Origin: Microbacterium murale
Lineage (GTDB): Bacteria > Actinomycetota > Actinomycetes > Actinomycetales > Microbacteriaceae
Reading direction: 5' to 3'
DNA length: 64,000 nucleotides
Assembly (NCBI RefSeq): GCF_014635185.1
Contig: NZ_BMCM01000001.1
Location: forward strand, 992,001-1,056,000
Part shown: positions 50,129 to 59,902 of the stretch, piece by piece
Numbering within the stretch: position 1 is the stretch's first letter
Layout: every line of letters begins with the position of its first letter
Position numbers and translations under genes: made by a program
Notes under the pieces: model-generated
What the model was told of the DNA's origin: nothing
Database searches by the model: none
What the model saw: only the letters and a program-made list of their open reading frames with translations

Positions 50129-51184
50129 ATGCAGCTGGCCATGATCGGACTCGGCAGGATGGGCGCGAACATCGTCCGGCGTTTGATGCGCGACGGGCAC
50201 GACTGCGTCGTCTACGACGTGAACGCCGATGCCGTCGCCGCACTCGTCGCGGAGGGTGCCACCGGCGCCGACAGCATGGCCGACCTCGCGGCGAAGCTGA
50301 CCCCGACCCGGGTGGTCTGGATGATGGTGCCCGCCTCGCTCACCGGCAAGGTCGCCGAAGAGGTGGCGGCCGTTCTCGACAAGGGCGACATCCTCATCGA
50401 CGGTGGCAACTCGAACTACCGCGACGATGTGCGCAGGGCCGCGAAACTGCGCGAGAGCGGCATCGAGTACGTCGACATCGGCACCAGCGGCGGTGTCTTC
50501 GGACTCGAGCGCGGCTACTGCCTCATGGTCGGCGGCAGCGACAGGGCGTTCGAGCACATCGAGCCCGTGCTGCGCACGATCGCTCCTGGCGTCGGTGAGA
50601 TCGAACGGACACCCGGGCGTGAGGGTGACCTCACGCCCGAGGAGCAGGGCTACCTGCACTGCGGTCCGTCCGGCGCCGGGCACTTCGTGAAGATGGTGCA
50701 CAACGGCATCGAATACGGCATCATGGCGTCGATCGCCGAGGGGCTCAACCTGCTCGAGAACGCGGATGCCGGTGTGCGCGAAGCCGAGCACTCGGCCGAG
50801 ATCGCGCCACTGGAGGAACCCGAGTTCTACCAGTTCCCCATCGAGACAGACAAGGTCGCCGAACTGTGGCGCCGGGGGTCGGTGATCTCGTCGTGGCTGC
50901 TCGACCTCACCGCCGCCGCGCTGCACGAGAACCCAGGCCTCGAGGGGCTCGCCGGTCGCGTCTCGGACTCGGGCGAAGGTCGATGGACGGTCAAGGCCGC
51001 AGTCGATGTCGGTGTTCCAGTGCCGGTGCTCGCGGCGTCGTTGTTCGAGCGCTTCTCCTCACGCGACGAGGATCAGTTCGCGAACCAGGTGCTCTCGGCG
51101 ATGCGGCTGCAGTTCGGCGGGCACAAGGAGCTGCCGGCCGGTGACGTGCTTGAGGCGGGCGCCCGCAAGGCCGACGCCGGTTGA
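50129..51184 (+). CDS. gnd: 6-phosphogluconate dehydrogenase (decarboxylating)
   Basis: 351 residues from ATG 50129, with GGGAGC eight nt upstream; a start at 50117 is disfavoured. Rossmann motif MIGLGRMGANIVRRLMRDGHDCVVYD, substrate-binding IDGGNSNYRDDVRRA, YVDIGTSGGVFGLERGYCLMVGG, and the catalytic lysine in HCGPSGAGHFVKMVHNGIEYGIM. The short C-terminal domain identifies the NAD-preferring, YqeC/GndA-like form (about 300-350 residues). Oxidises 6-phosphogluconate to ribulose-5-phosphate and CO2. Confidence 0.92.
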   Translation: MQLAMIGLGRMGANIVRRLMRDGHDCVVYDVNADAVAALVAEGATGADSMADLAAKLTPTRVVWMMVPASLTGKVAEEVAAVLDKGDILIDGGNSNYRDDVRRAAKLRESGIEYVDIGTSGGVFGLERGYCLMVGGSDRAFEHIEPVLRTIAPGVGEIERTPGREGDLTPEEQGYLHCGPSGAGHFVKMVHNGIEYGIMASIAEGLNLLENADAGVREAEHSAEIAPLEEPEFYQFPIETDKVAELWRRGSVISSWLLDLTAAALHENPGLEGLAGRVSDSGEGRWTVKAAVDVGVPVPVLAASLFERFSSRDEDQFANQVLSAMRLQFGGHKELPAGDVLEAGARKADAG

Positions 51185-51213
51185 GCGGCGCTCGGCGCTG
51201 CGCGCCTGTCGCG

Positions 51214-51296
51214 ACACGGATGTCAGTCCAGATCACGGATGCCGGTCGAAAACAGCTGTTTCGCGCCGACATCCGTGATTCGAGCCGACATCTGTA
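51214..51296. repeat. Dispersed palindromic repeat, copy B
   Basis: Inner arms ATCACGGATGCCGGTCGAAA and TTTCGCGCCGACATCCGTGAT pair with few mismatches around ACAGCTG; outer arms are ACACGGATGTCAGTC and GCCGACATCTGTA. Between gnd and the XRE gene; the 170-nt gap holds no coding sequence. Confidence 0.85.
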
Positions 51297-51354
51297 GCCG
51301 GTGCTCTGGCGGCGCCGCGGCGCGGCGCGGCCACGGTGAGCGAGTGCGGTGCGG

Positions 51355-52218
51355 TCACGCCCTCGGCGCCCTCTCGTCCGCCCGGAACCGCTGCGCCCCG
51401 AGCACGCCGAGCAGCCGGATCTTCTCCTCATCCTCGCTGCGAGGCGCCGCAGTCAGCACGAGCAGCGCCTGACCGCGGTCCTCCGTGAAGAGCACCTGGC
51501 AGTCCACTTCGATCGGCCCGACTTCCGGGTGGAGCAGTGTCTTGTGATCAGCGAAGCGCTGCGCGACCTCGTGCCGTTCCCACAGCGCGCGGAACTCCTC
51601 GCTGCGCCGTGACAGCTCGGCTACCAGCATCCCGGCCTGCGAATCAGGGCCCATGGCGCCGTATGCGGCGCGCAATCCGGCGACCTGCGCGCGGCTGTTG
51701 CGGGCGTGATCGTCCTCGGGATAGTGGGCCCGTGCCTGTTCCGGCTGGATGAACCAGCGATACGGTTCGTAGCGCTCGAACCCGGCACGGCCGAGGTTGT
51801 CGCCGAGCAGTGCTGCGGCCAGCGCGTTCTGCACCAGCGTCTCGCCGAGGGTCGAGATGATCAGGGCAGGCGTGTCGTGCAGCCGGTCGAACACCCGCTG
51901 CAGTGCAGGTGCGACGTGATCGGACGGCGTGATGCGATCGGGCACCGCGTGACCCGCGGCGCGGTACAGGTAGTCGCGTTCGTCGGCGGTGAGGCGAAGC
52001 GCACGGGCGAGTGAGCTGAGCATCTGCGTGCTGGGCTGCGGTCCTCGTTGCTGCTCGAGCCGTGTGTAGTAGTCGGTCGACATGAGCGCGAGCTGCGCGA
52101 CCTCTTCGCGGCGCAGGCCCGGCGCGCGCCGGCGCACTCCAGCCGACAGGCCGACGTCGCCGGGCTGCAGCTGCTCCCGGCGTCGGCGGAGGAACACGGC
52201 GAGGGCTTCACGATCCAT
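51355..52218 (-). CDS. XRE family regulator, MmyB-like ligand domain
   Basis: 287 residues from ATG 52218 (MDREALAVFLRRRREQLQPGDVGL, the usual family start, although GGAGGA is very close). A GTG at 52242 preceded by TTGTCG-18-GATAAC would fit a leaderless transcript. HTH_3/31 domain REEVAQLALMSTDYYTRLEQQRGPQPSTQMLSSLARAL, then the MmyB-like helical PAS-like domain with a C-terminal LTAAPRSEDEEKIRLLGVLG. Divergent from the SDR gene; typical of XRE-SDR pairs in actinobacteria where the regulator represses the dehydrogenase. Confidence 0.88.
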   Translation of the reverse strand: MDREALAVFLRRRREQLQPGDVGLSAGVRRRAPGLRREEVAQLALMSTDYYTRLEQQRGPQPSTQMLSSLARALRLTADERDYLYRAAGHAVPDRITPSDHVAPALQRVFDRLHDTPALIISTLGETLVQNALAAALLGDNLGRAGFERYEPYRWFIQPEQARAHYPEDDHARNSRAQVAGLRAAYGAMGPDSQAGMLVAELSRRSEEFRALWERHEVAQRFADHKTLLHPEVGPIEVDCQVLFTEDRGQALLVLTAAPRSEDEEKIRLLGVLGAQRFRADERAPRA

Positions 52219-52319
52219 TCCTCCATCATGCGCGCCCGACACTGCGGTTATCCAGGGATCGCTGATCCCCCGACAATTGCTCTCTGCCGCGCGCCGCCGG
52301 CTCGATCGAGACTCGAAAC

Positions 52320-53087
52320 ATGCGAATCAACGGAAACACCATCTTCATCCCCGGCGCGACCAGCGGCATCGGCCTCGCGCTCGCGCTGCGCCTCCACGAC
52401 GCAGGCAATCAGGTTGTCATCGGTGGTCGCCGCACCGAGTTGCTCGCGGACATCGCCGCGCAGCATCCGGGAATCGACACCGTCCGGATCGACACGGCAG
52501 ATGCTGCCTCCATCGCCGCCGCAGCGCACGAGGTGATCGCGCGGCATCCGGATCTCAATGTGCTCGTCACGATGGCGGGCATCATGCGCGCGGAGGACTG
52601 GACGACACCCGGCAGTTTCCTCGAGAACGCCGAGGCCACGGTGACGACGAACCTCCTCGGCCCGATCCGGCTGATCTCGGCGTTCGTCGAGCATCTACTC
52701 GCGCAGCCGGATGCCACGATCATGACGGTCTCGTCGGGACTGGCGTTCGCGCCGCTGCGGGTGACGCCCACCTACAACGCGACGAAGGCCGCGATCCATC
52801 AACTCAGCGAGACGCTGCGGCTGCAGTTCGCAGGCTCGAGCGTGAGCGTGGTCGAACTCGTGCCGCCGTCGGTGCAGACCGAACTCATGCCCGGACATCA
52901 GGACGACCCGTTCGCGATGCCGCTCGCTGAGTACATCGACGAGACGATGACGATTCTCGAGACGCAGCCGGACGCTGCCGAGGTGCAGGTCGAGCGCGTG
53001 AAGTTCCTGCGTTACGGCGAAGCGCGCGGCGATCAGGCGCAGGTCATCAGGGCGCTGAACGGGTCGGACGCGCTCGCCGCGAACTGA
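52320..53087 (+). CDS. SDR family oxidoreductase (DltE-like)
   Basis: 255 residues. Cofactor motif GATSGIGLALALRLHDAGN near residue 12, VLVTMAGIM in place of the NNAG motif, Ser in MTVSSGLAF and Tyr/Lys in YNATKAAIH (Y-x3-K). The DltE-like SDRs of this type are common and of unknown substrate. Divergent from the XRE regulator, with about 100 nt of shared promoter region. Confidence 0.9.
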   Translation: MRINGNTIFIPGATSGIGLALALRLHDAGNQVVIGGRRTELLADIAAQHPGIDTVRIDTADAASIAAAAHEVIARHPDLNVLVTMAGIMRAEDWTTPGSFLENAEATVTTNLLGPIRLISAFVEHLLAQPDATIMTVSSGLAFAPLRVTPTYNATKAAIHQLSETLRLQFAGSSVSVVELVPPSVQTELMPGHQDDPFAMPLAEYIDETMTILETQPDAAEVQVERVKFLRYGEARGDQAQVIRALNGSDALAAN

Positions 53088-53144
53088 GTTCCCGGGCGCG
53101 CGACCACGAGACCGGTTGCCGTGCGCCGGGCTCAGGCACTGGGC

Positions 53145-53315
53145 TCAGGCGTCGGCATCCGTCTCGTCTGTGTCGTCTTCGTCCTCGTCTGCGACCTGTG
53201 CCGGCGGGAGGTCGTCGAGATACGCGCGGTCATCGTTCGGGTCGCCGGTGCCCTTGTCGAGACTGGTCTCGATGGGGTCGTCCATACGGGGTTCGCCGGT
53301 GTTCGGATCGCTCAT
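53145..53315 (-). CDS. Small acidic hypothetical protein
   Basis: 56 residues from ATG 53315 with AGGAG eight nt upstream; the longer open frame is rejected. Very acidic (MSDPNTGEPRMDDPIETSLDKGTGDPNDDRAYLDDLPP... ending in a run of Asp and Glu). No domain recognised and probably disordered; the ribosome site and codon pattern support translation. Possibly co-transcribed with the upstream TraR gene. Confidence 0.6.
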   Translation of the reverse strand: MSDPNTGEPRMDDPIETSLDKGTGDPNDDRAYLDDLPPAQVADEDEDDTDETDADA

Positions 53316-53403
53316 GGGGTGCTCCTGTTCGTCGGTGTCCGCCCAGCGTCGTCCGGCCGATTCGCGGTCACCAGAGGGTTGACAATCGCGATCGTCCGCA
53401 TGG

Positions 53404-53757
53404 TCAGCGTCCGAGCTTCTCCGCACATGGCACGCAGAGGGTGGCGAACGGCCGGACACGCAGCCGCGCGATCGGGATGCTGCGACCGCAGTTCGCGCAG
53501 ACGCCGTAGTCGCCGGCATCCATTCGAGTCAGCGCATCGTCGACCTGCTGCAGCTCGTCGCGGGCCCCGTCGAGCAGCCCGCTCAGCCTCGACCACTCGG
53601 CCGACAGCGGCACGCCCTCCGGATCGTGCTCGTCATCATCGCTCTGGCTGCTGCGATCGTGCATGAGCTCGGTGAGCGTGGCGGAGAGGGACTCGGTGCG
53701 ATCGTGTGCCTCGCGGCGCAGCACCTCCAGCAGGGCGCGCAGCTCGGAGTCCGTCAT
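53404..53757 (-). CDS. TraR/DksA family zinc-finger protein
   Basis: 117 residues from ATG 53757; the 392-residue open frame is a shadow. Coiled-coil N-terminus, DAGDYGVCANCGRSIPIARLRVRPFATLCVPCAEK with a C-x2-C...C-x2-C zinc site, the DksA/TraR finger. Related proteins bind the RNA polymerase secondary channel and modulate initiation, often with ppGpp; short TraR-like members such as this may do so alone. The loop acidic pair typical of DksA is not visible. Confidence 0.85.
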   Translation of the reverse strand: MTDSELRALLEVLRREAHDRTESLSATLTELMHDRSSQSDDDEHDPEGVPLSAEWSRLSGLLDGARDELQQVDDALTRMDAGDYGVCANCGRSIPIARLRVRPFATLCVPCAEKLGR

Positions 53758-53784
53758 GGTCTCAGAGTAGTGGTGAGCATCGCG

Positions 53785-53870
53785 GCACAGATGTAGGTCA
53801 GGAATCACGGATGTCGGTCGAAACCCGCTGTTTCGACTGACATCCGTGATTCCCGGCCGACAGGTGTACC
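53785..53870. repeat. Dispersed palindromic repeat, copy D
   Basis: GAATCACGGATGTCGGTCGA (53802-53821) pairs with TCGACTGACATCCGTGATTC (53833-53852) with one mismatch around an 11-nt centre; outer CACAGATGTAGGTC pairs with GGCCGACAGGTGTA. The best-preserved inner stem of the four. It fills the 122-nt gap between the TraR and cupin genes, which has no coding sequence. Confidence 0.88.
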
Positions 53871-53879
53871 GACCCGGTG

Positions 53880-54203
53880 CTACTCGAGCCACTCCGTGAC
53901 GAAGCGATCGTTCGCGTGCACGTGCGTGGCCTCGTACGTGCCGCCGTCCAGCACCTCGAACCGGTGCGACACGAGTGCGGGGACGACGAGGATCTGACCT
54001 CCGGCACCGACGACCTGCTCGTCGCCGACCGTGAACAGCGCCCGACCCCGGTGGATCACGAACGTCTCCGCGTACGGATGCCGGTGCAGGCGTGGTCCTC
54101 TGCCGGCAGTCGTGATGTACTCGCGCATGATGCTCACCGGTGAGCCGAGCAAGTATCCCTCGATGTCTTCGTCGCGTGCGACGTCTACGGGCTGGATGGT
54201 CAT
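53880..54203 (-). CDS. Cupin domain protein
   Basis: 107 residues from ATG 54203, with CGGAGGAACC ahead. Small single-domain cupin: RGPRLHRHPYAETFVIHRGRALFTVGDEQVVGAGGQILVVPALVSHRFEVL contains motif 1 (H-x-H...E) and motif 2 (with H in SHRFEV). Binds a metal; acts as a sensor or small-molecule enzyme. Isolated gene, convergent with none and upstream of the SulP gene on the same strand. Confidence 0.85.
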   Translation of the reverse strand: MTIQPVDVARDEDIEGYLLGSPVSIMREYITTAGRGPRLHRHPYAETFVIHRGRALFTVGDEQVVGAGGQILVVPALVSHRFEVLDGGTYEATHVHANDRFVTEWLE

Positions 54204-54421
54204 GGTTCCTCCGTTCACGCCCGAGGGTACGCCCGTCCTGTTGTGCGCGGAACCGTTGTCGGTCGTCACGCTCCCGCACGAGGATCCAGCAATGTCGATC
54301 AAGCAGAGCTCTCGGCTGAGCAACCTCGCGCACGTACTGACGTTCGCAGCTCACCGCCGCACGCTCGTGCTGCTGGCGCTGAATGTCCACGGGCACGGCG
54401 AGCTCGGCTGGGCGACCCGCG

Positions 54422-56104
54422 TCACTGGGTCGTGGAGGCCGCGGTGCGACCCGTCTCGCGCGAGATGTGGCTGCGCGCGTGCGTGACGGCGTCGTCCATC
54501 GAGGTGAAGAGGTGTCTGTGATGACGCAGCGACGCCAGCACCCCGATCGTGCGGAACAGATCCTCATGCACAGGCTGCACACCCTTGATGAGCACCGTCA
54601 CGCCGCGTCGCTCCAGGGACTGCACGATGTCCTGCAGGGCGTGCGCCCCACTCGCGTCGACATGCTCGAGTTTTGACATGCGCAGGATGACGACGGTGGC
54701 ACCGCGCATGCGGGTGATCTCCTCGAACACGCGATCTGCGGACGCGAAGATCAGGGGCCCGTCGATGCGCACGACCGAGATGCGCTCATCGCCGGCCAGC
54801 GGCGTTCCCGCGATCTCCTCCCGCTGCACTCCGGTGCCGCGCGAGAGGTTGCGGATCGCGAAGACCCCCGCGAACACGATGCCGATGACGACCGCGATGA
54901 TCAGGTCGAAGGAGACGGTGACGATCGCGGTCACGATGAAGGCGGCGGCATCCGATCTGGCCGACTTCAGGATCGATCGCATCGTCGCCTTATGCACCAT
55001 GCGGTACGCGGTCAGCATCAGCACGCCCGCGAGGCCCGCCAGCGGGATCATCCCGACCGGGCCCGACAACACGAGCACGAACAGCAGCAGCACGATGGCG
55101 TGGACGATCGACGCGAGGCGCGTGCGGCCGCCAGAGCGCACGTTGACGGCGGTGCGCGCGATGGCCCCGGTTGCGGGCATTCCGCCGAAGAGGCCGGAGC
55201 CGATGGAGGCGATGCCCTGACCGACCAGCTCGCGATCGGGGTCGTATGGGCCGGTGTCGGCGAGCGATGAGGCGACTCGCGCCGAGAGCAGCGACTCGAT
55301 GGCCGCCAGCGCGGCGATCGTGAGGGCGGGGCCGAGCAGGGATGCCGTGCTGCCGAGTGTCAGTGTCGGGAAAGTCGGCATCGGCAGGCCGTCTGGCAGG
55401 GCGCCTATGACGGCGAGAGGGCTGTCGATGACGAGGCAGAGGATCGTCACGATGGCGATTCCGGCGAGGGATCCGGTGATGCCGGGGTGCAGGCGCTGCG
55501 CGAGGAGCATGCACGCGATGACGATGAGGGCTGCGCCGACCGCCCACGGCACGTACGTCCAGTCGGCGCTGCTGATCGCCTGGATCGCGGCGACGAGTGC
55601 GTTGGAGCTGTGGCTCGCAGCATCTGCCTGCCCTCCCACCGTGAGTGACGGGACCTGCTGCAGGAAGATGATGACGGCGATGCCGAGCGTGAACCCCTCG
55701 ATCACCGGCCAGGGGATGATGCTGACCGCCCGGCCGAGGCGCAGCGCCCCGGCTGCGAGCACGATGACACCCGCCATGATGCTCACCAGTGCGACGGCGC
55801 CGACGCCGTGCTGCGCGACGATCGGCAGCAGCACGACGACCATGGCTCCGGTCGGTCCGGAGACCTGCACGTTCGATCCGCCGAAGATCGCCGCGAGCAC
55901 ACCCGCGATGATCGCCGTGATGAGCCCGGCCTCGGCGCTCACGCCGGAGCTGACGCCGAATCCGAGGGCCAGCGGAAGCGCGACGATGCCGACCGTGAGT
56001 CCGGCGACGAGGTCGCCCTTCCACGTGCGGCGCAGGTCACGGTAGTCGGGGCGGGAAGGCAGGAGGCCGCGGATGTATGCCGTGGCTCGAGTGGCGGATG
56101 TCAC
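54422..56104 (-). CDS. SulP family anion transporter with STAS domain
   Basis: 560 residues from GTG 56104, overlapping the ArsR stop. N-terminal DLVAGLTVGIVALPLALGFG and VSGPTGAMVVVLLPIV are core SLC26/SulP signatures; roughly ten to twelve membrane helices; the cytoplasmic C-terminal STAS domain begins near residue 440 (ISVVRIDGPLIFASADRVFEEI). Imports sulfate, bicarbonate or another anion. Downstream of an ArsR-type regulator, an arrangement known for bicarbonate-type SulP carriers. Confidence 0.9.
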   Translation of the reverse strand: MTSATRATAYIRGLLPSRPDYRDLRRTWKGDLVAGLTVGIVALPLALGFGVSSGVSAEAGLITAIIAGVLAAIFGGSNVQVSGPTGAMVVVLLPIVAQHGVGAVALVSIMAGVIVLAAGALRLGRAVSIIPWPVIEGFTLGIAVIIFLQQVPSLTVGGQADAASHSSNALVAAIQAISSADWTYVPWAVGAALIVIACMLLAQRLHPGITGSLAGIAIVTILCLVIDSPLAVIGALPDGLPMPTFPTLTLGSTASLLGPALTIAALAAIESLLSARVASSLADTGPYDPDRELVGQGIASIGSGLFGGMPATGAIARTAVNVRSGGRTRLASIVHAIVLLLFVLVLSGPVGMIPLAGLAGVLMLTAYRMVHKATMRSILKSARSDAAAFIVTAIVTVSFDLIIAVVIGIVFAGVFAIRNLSRGTGVQREEIAGTPLAGDERISVVRIDGPLIFASADRVFEEITRMRGATVVILRMSKLEHVDASGAHALQDIVQSLERRGVTVLIKGVQPVHEDLFRTIGVLASLRHHRHLFTSMDDAVTHARSHISRETGRTAASTTQ

Positions 56105-56469
56105 GGACGGGCCTGACCGAGTGCCGGCAGCGCGTCGACCTCGTCGATACGCTCTCCGTCGGAGCGCACGATCTCGAGCAGCAGCGCCCTGGCGACCGCG
56201 AGCATCTCGGCGGTGCGGCGGTCGGCGAGACGGTAGTAGACGTGGCTGGCACGCCGCTCGGACACGACGAGTCGGTGACGGCGCAGCACGGAAAGGTGCT
56301 GCGAGAGATGCGACGCCTCGAGCCCGGTCTCCTCGCCGAGGCGCGCGACGCTCACCTCGTCGGCATCCGAGAGCAGTTCGAGGATGCGAATGCGGAACGG
56401 GTGGGCGAGTCCCTTGAAGAGGTTCGCCTTCACTTCGTACAAGGGGCGGTGTGCGTCACTTAGTGGCAT
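56101..56469 (-). CDS. ArsR family regulator of the SulP transporter
   Basis: 122 residues from ATG 56469. ArsR winged helix: KANLFKGLAHPFRIRILELLSDADEVSVARLGEETGLEASHLSQHLSVLRRHRLVVSERRASHVYYRLAD. No metal-binding cysteines, so not a classical metal sensor. Overlaps the SulP start by 4 nt. On the minus strand TATGAT lies 9 nt before the ATG, so a nearly leaderless promoter is likely; the sequence ATATGATGA is a partial dyad there. Confidence 0.88.
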   Translation of the reverse strand: MPLSDAHRPLYEVKANLFKGLAHPFRIRILELLSDADEVSVARLGEETGLEASHLSQHLSVLRRHRLVVSERRASHVYYRLADRRTAEMLAVARALLLEIVRSDGERIDEVDALPALGQARP

Positions 56470-56491
56470 GATGAACTCATCATATCGAACG

Positions 56492-57217
56492 TCAGCGGGA
56501 TAAGCCCCGCCCGACCGTGACCGCGCTGCCGCCGGTGTTCGCCTCGAGACCCGATCGATGCCCGTGCGAGAAGGCCGAACGATCGGCGCCCTGGCGCGCT
56601 CGTCCCCGGCGATGCGGAATCGCGTCGACCACGGCATCCACCTGATCCTGACGATCCGCGAGCACGAGCGCAGTGCCCGAACCTGATTCCTCCACGATCG
56701 CGGCACGACTCTCACGCAGGCGCTGGGCGGCACCGATGCCGAACCCGCGGATGAATCCGCTGCGCGCGCGACGCTTCTCGCTCTCGGAGTGCCATCGATA
56801 CATCTCCCGACGGCTCGCCCACCACGCCCTCATCGCGACCATCACCTGCACCTCGAGGCTGGCCGTAAGGATCTTCGCCTGCTGCACATCGGACGTGAAT
56901 CCGACGAAGTACAGGATGAATCCGCCGCCCGGCCGCTCCGACTGCATCGGCCTGATCGAGCCGAGCGCGAAGGCGACGTTCCCGCCCAGTTCACGGATGT
57001 CTCGCGCGTAGGAGCCGGTGAAGACCATCTGCTCCTGCACGATCTCTTCGCGCTCCTGACCCAGCTTCGCTCGTCGCGCATCGAGCCGCGCCTGCTCGAT
57101 GCCGTACTTCACCATCAGGCGTTCGGCGTGCTCGGTCAGCGCCTCGGCCTCTTCCGGCGTCGTGCTCTCGGCCTTCGCCAGCAGCTTCGCGATCAGATCC
57201 AACTTGGATTCGCTCAT
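56492..57217 (-). CDS. DUF2786 domain protein
   Basis: 241 residues from ATG 57217 with AGAGGA ahead; the ATG at 57244 lies within a hairpin. The opening KLDLIAKLLAKAESTTPEEAEALTEHAERLMVKYGIEQARLDARRAK is the DUF2786 signature. The middle is a mixed alpha/beta domain, and the C-terminus is basic and disordered (RRGRARQGADRSAFSHGHRSG). Function unknown; seen in phages and actinobacterial chromosomes. Leftward and near the end of the window's purL operon. Confidence 0.85.
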   Translation of the reverse strand: MSESKLDLIAKLLAKAESTTPEEAEALTEHAERLMVKYGIEQARLDARRAKLGQEREEIVQEQMVFTGSYARDIRELGGNVAFALGSIRPMQSERPGGGFILYFVGFTSDVQQAKILTASLEVQVMVAMRAWWASRREMYRWHSESEKRRARSGFIRGFGIGAAQRLRESRAAIVEESGSGTALVLADRQDQVDAVVDAIPHRRGRARQGADRSAFSHGHRSGLEANTGGSAVTVGRGLSR

Positions 57218-57229
57218 CGTGTCCTCTTT

Positions 57230-57260
57230 CGTCTGCGATGCCACTCAGTCTTCGCAGACG
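57230..57260. promoter_or_regulatory. Dyad in the DUF2786 leader
   Basis: CGTCTGCGA (57230-57238) and TCGCAGACG (57252-57260) are perfect 9-bp arms, 13 nt before the DUF2786 ATG. Could be an operator, or the terminator of the genes upstream on this strand. Confidence 0.5.
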
Positions 57261-57347
57261 CTCCGACATCGCAGAGCGCGATGGCGTGAAGGGTGGATGC
57301 TTCGGTGAAAGGCCGATCCTGTGGAGGAGGAGTCGGGGGGGCGGAAC

Positions 57348-57497
57348 TCAGCCGAAGAGCAGCGACAGCACGGTCGCGCCGCCACCGCCGAGGATGAGCG
57401 CGATGATCGTCGTCCAGGCGATGATGCGGATGCGCTTGTTGCGCTTCGCGTTGAGGTCGCCGTAATCGTCGTCGACGTGCCGCTCGACGTCGCTCAT
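57348..57497 (-). CDS. Tiny single-pass membrane protein
   Basis: 49 residues from ATG 57497, overlapping the purL stop (ATGA). A charged N-terminus ([23 protein letters not shown]) leads to one membrane helix ([23 protein letters not shown]). Type II topology expected (N inside). Function unknown, but overlap with purL implies translational coupling, so it is likely real and conserved. Confidence 0.68.
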   Translation of the reverse strand: MSDVERHVDDDYGDLNAKRNKRIRIIAWTTIIALILGGGGATVLSLLFG

Positions 57498-59824
57498 ACG
57501 GGCTCCGAGACGGTGGGGCCGAAGGCCGCGGGCAGGGTCGCCCGCGAACGCTCGCGCAGCTCGGATGCCGAGACCGTGAACAGTCCCGTCACTTCGAGGT
57601 CGGAGACCGTGTCGGTCACGCCGATGCGCAGCACCGGGTATCCGCGGCCTTCGCACAGGCCCTGGAACTTCACGTCATCCTCGCGGGGAACGGTCACGAT
57701 GACGCGGCCCGTCGACTCGGAGAACAGGGCGGATGCCGCATCCACCCCGTCACGATCCATGAGCTCGGTCAACCACACCCGGGCACCGACGCCGAAGCGC
57801 ATGACGCCCTCCGCGAGAGCCTGGGCGAGCCCGCCCTCAGACACGTCGTGCGCGGAGGAGATCAGCCATTCGTCGCGCGCGGCGCCGATCAGGCCGGCGA
57901 GGGTCTTCTCGCCGGCGAGGTCGACCTTCGGGGGCAGTCCGCCGAGGTGGTTGTGCACCGTCTCCGCCCACGCCGAGCCGGACAGCTCGGTCGAGGTGGT
58001 GCCGAGCAGGTAGATGTTCTGGCCCTCGTCCTGCCAGGCCGACGGGATGCGGCGCGAGACGTCGTCGATGATGCCGAGCACGCCCACCAGCGGGGTGGGG
58101 TGGATCGGGGTGTCGCCGGTCTGGTTGTAGAACGAGACGTTGCCTCCCGTGACCGGGGTGCCCAGCTCGTAGCATCCGTCGGCCAGGCCGTCGACCGTCT
58201 GGCCGAACTGCCACATGACCTCGGGGTTCTCGGGGGATCCGAAGTTCAGGCAGTCGGTGATCGCGGTCGGGGTCGCGCCGGTGACGGCGACGTTGCGGTA
58301 CGCCTCGGCGAGGGCGAGCTGTGCGCCCGCATACGGGTCGAGCTGGCAGTAGCGGCCGTTGGCGTCGGTGGAGATCGCGAAGCCGAGGCCGGATTCCTCG
58401 TCGACGCGGATCATGCCCGCGTCATCCGGGAACGAGAGTGCGGTGTTGCCGAGCACGTAGTAGTCGTACTGGTTGGTGATCCAGCTGGTGTCCGCGAGGT
58501 TCGGGGATGCGACGAGCAGCAGGAACTGCTCGCGCAGCACGTCGGCGTCGTCGGTGCGGGGCAGGAGCTCAGCAGCATCCGCCTGCAGCGCGTCGATCCA
58601 CGTCGGGTAGGCGACCGGACGGTCGTAGACGGGGCCGTCGACCGCGACCGTCGACGGGTCGACGTCGACGATGCGCTCGCCCTGCCAGTCGATGACGAGG
58701 CGGCCGTCACCGGTGACCTCGCCGAGCACGGAGGTCTCGACCTCCCACTTGTTCACGACTTCGAGGAACGCCTCCAACTTGGAAGGAGCGACGATGGCCA
58801 TCATGCGCTCCTGCGACTCCGACATGAGGATCTCCTCAGCGGTCAGCGAGGGGTCGCGCAGCAGCACGTTGTCGAGCGAGACGTGCATGCCGCTGTTGCC
58901 GTTGGCTGCCAGCTCACTGGTCGCGCACGAGATGCCGGCGGCGCCGAGGTCTTGGATCGCCTCGACGAGCTCGCCCTTGTAGAGCTCGAGGCAGCACTCG
59001 ATGAGCACCTTCTCGGCGAAGGGGTCGCCGACCTGCACGGCGGGGCGCTTGGTCGGGCCACCGTCGTCGAAGGAGTCGGACGCCAGGATGCTGGCGCCGC
59101 CGATCCCGTCGCCGCCGGTGCGGGCGCCGAAGAGAACGACCTTGTTGCCGACGCCCTCGGCGTTCGCGAGCTTGAGGTCTTCGTGACGGAGCACGCCGAC
59201 CGCGAGGGCGTTCACGAGCGGGTTGGCCTGGTAGACGGAGTCGAAGACCGTCTCGCCGCCGATGTTGGGCAGACCGAGGCAGTTGCCGTAGAAGCTGATG
59301 CCGGCGGTGACGCCGTGAACGACGCGCGCGGTGTCGGGGTGGTCGATCGCGCCGAAGCGGAGCGCATCCATGACGGCGACCGGGCGAGCGCCCATTGAGA
59401 TGATGTCGCGGACGATGCCGCCGACGCCGGTGGCCGCGCCCTGGAACGGCTCGATGAAGGAGGGGTGGTTGTGGCTCTCGGCCTTGAAGGTGACGGCCCA
59501 GCCCTCACCGACGTCGACGACGCCCGCGTTCTGGCCCATGCCGACCATGAGGCGTTCCTTCATCTCGTCGGAGACCTTCGCGCCGAAACGCTTGAGGTAG
59601 TTCTTCGACGACTTGTAGGAGCAGTGCTCCGACCACATGACCGAGTACATCGCCAGCTCGCCGGAGGTAGGGCGACGGCCCAGGATCTCGCGGATGCGGG
59701 CGTACTCGTCTGGCTTGAGTCCCAGCGCCGCGTACGGCTGTTCCTTCTCGGGAGTCGCTTCGGCGTTGCTCACGGAGTCGGGGACGTGCTGACGAGTGGA
59801 TGCTTCGGGGGTGGGGGTGGTCAC
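57494..59824 (-). CDS. purL: Phosphoribosylformylglycinamidine synthase, large subunit
   Basis: 776 residues from GTG 59824, with GGAG five nt upstream; GTG 59830 would put the ribosome site against the codon. The short PurL form that pairs with PurS and Pur[22 protein letters not shown] is the N-terminal signature with catalytic His; [37 protein letters not shown] and [15 protein letters not shown] are the AIR-synthase ATP and Mg sites. Makes formylglycinamidine ribonucleotide in purine synthesis. The upstream pRiA4b gene ends about 80 nt before it. Confidence 0.96.
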   Translation of the reverse strand: MTTPTPEASTRQHVPDSVSNAEATPEKEQPYAALGLKPDEYARIREILGRRPTSGELAMYSVMWSEHCSYKSSKNYLKRFGAKVSDEMKERLMVGMGQNAGVVDVGEGWAVTFKAESHNHPSFIEPFQGAATGVGGIVRDIISMGARPVAVMDALRFGAIDHPDTARVVHGVTAGISFYGNCLGLPNIGGETVFDSVYQANPLVNALAVGVLRHEDLKLANAEGVGNKVVLFGARTGGDGIGGASILASDSFDDGGPTKRPAVQVGDPFAEKVLIECCLELYKGELVEAIQDLGAAGISCATSELAANGNSGMHVSLDNVLLRDPSLTAEEILMSESQERMMAIVAPSKLEAFLEVVNKWEVETSVLGEVTGDGRLVIDWQGERIVDVDPSTVAVDGPVYDRPVAYPTWIDALQADAAELLPRTDDADVLREQFLLLVASPNLADTSWITNQYDYYVLGNTALSFPDDAGMIRVDEESGLGFAISTDANGRYCQLDPYAGAQLALAEAYRNVAVTGATPTAITDCLNFGSPENPEVMWQFGQTVDGLADGCYELGTPVTGGNVSFYNQTGDTPIHPTPLVGVLGIIDDVSRRIPSAWQDEGQNIYLLGTTSTELSGSAWAETVHNHLGGLPPKVDLAGEKTLAGLIGAARDEWLISSAHDVSEGGLAQALAEGVMRFGVGARVWLTELMDRDGVDAASALFSESTGRVIVTVPREDDVKFQGLCEGRGYPVLRIGVTDTVSDLEVTGLFTVSASELRERSRATLPAAFGPTVSEPV

Positions 59825-59902
59825 GCGCACTCCAAGATCAGGGCCGGCGGGGCGTGGTCAAGTCTACCGGCGGTTCACATGCGTGAATCTGTGCGCAACC
59901 GG

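Noticed and set aside
47774-50926. 1050-codon open frame on the minus strand opposite the multicopper oxidase and gnd
   Set aside because: High-GC antisense shadow: its product is Arg/His/Asp-rich without domains, while both plus-strand genes have complete catalytic motifs.
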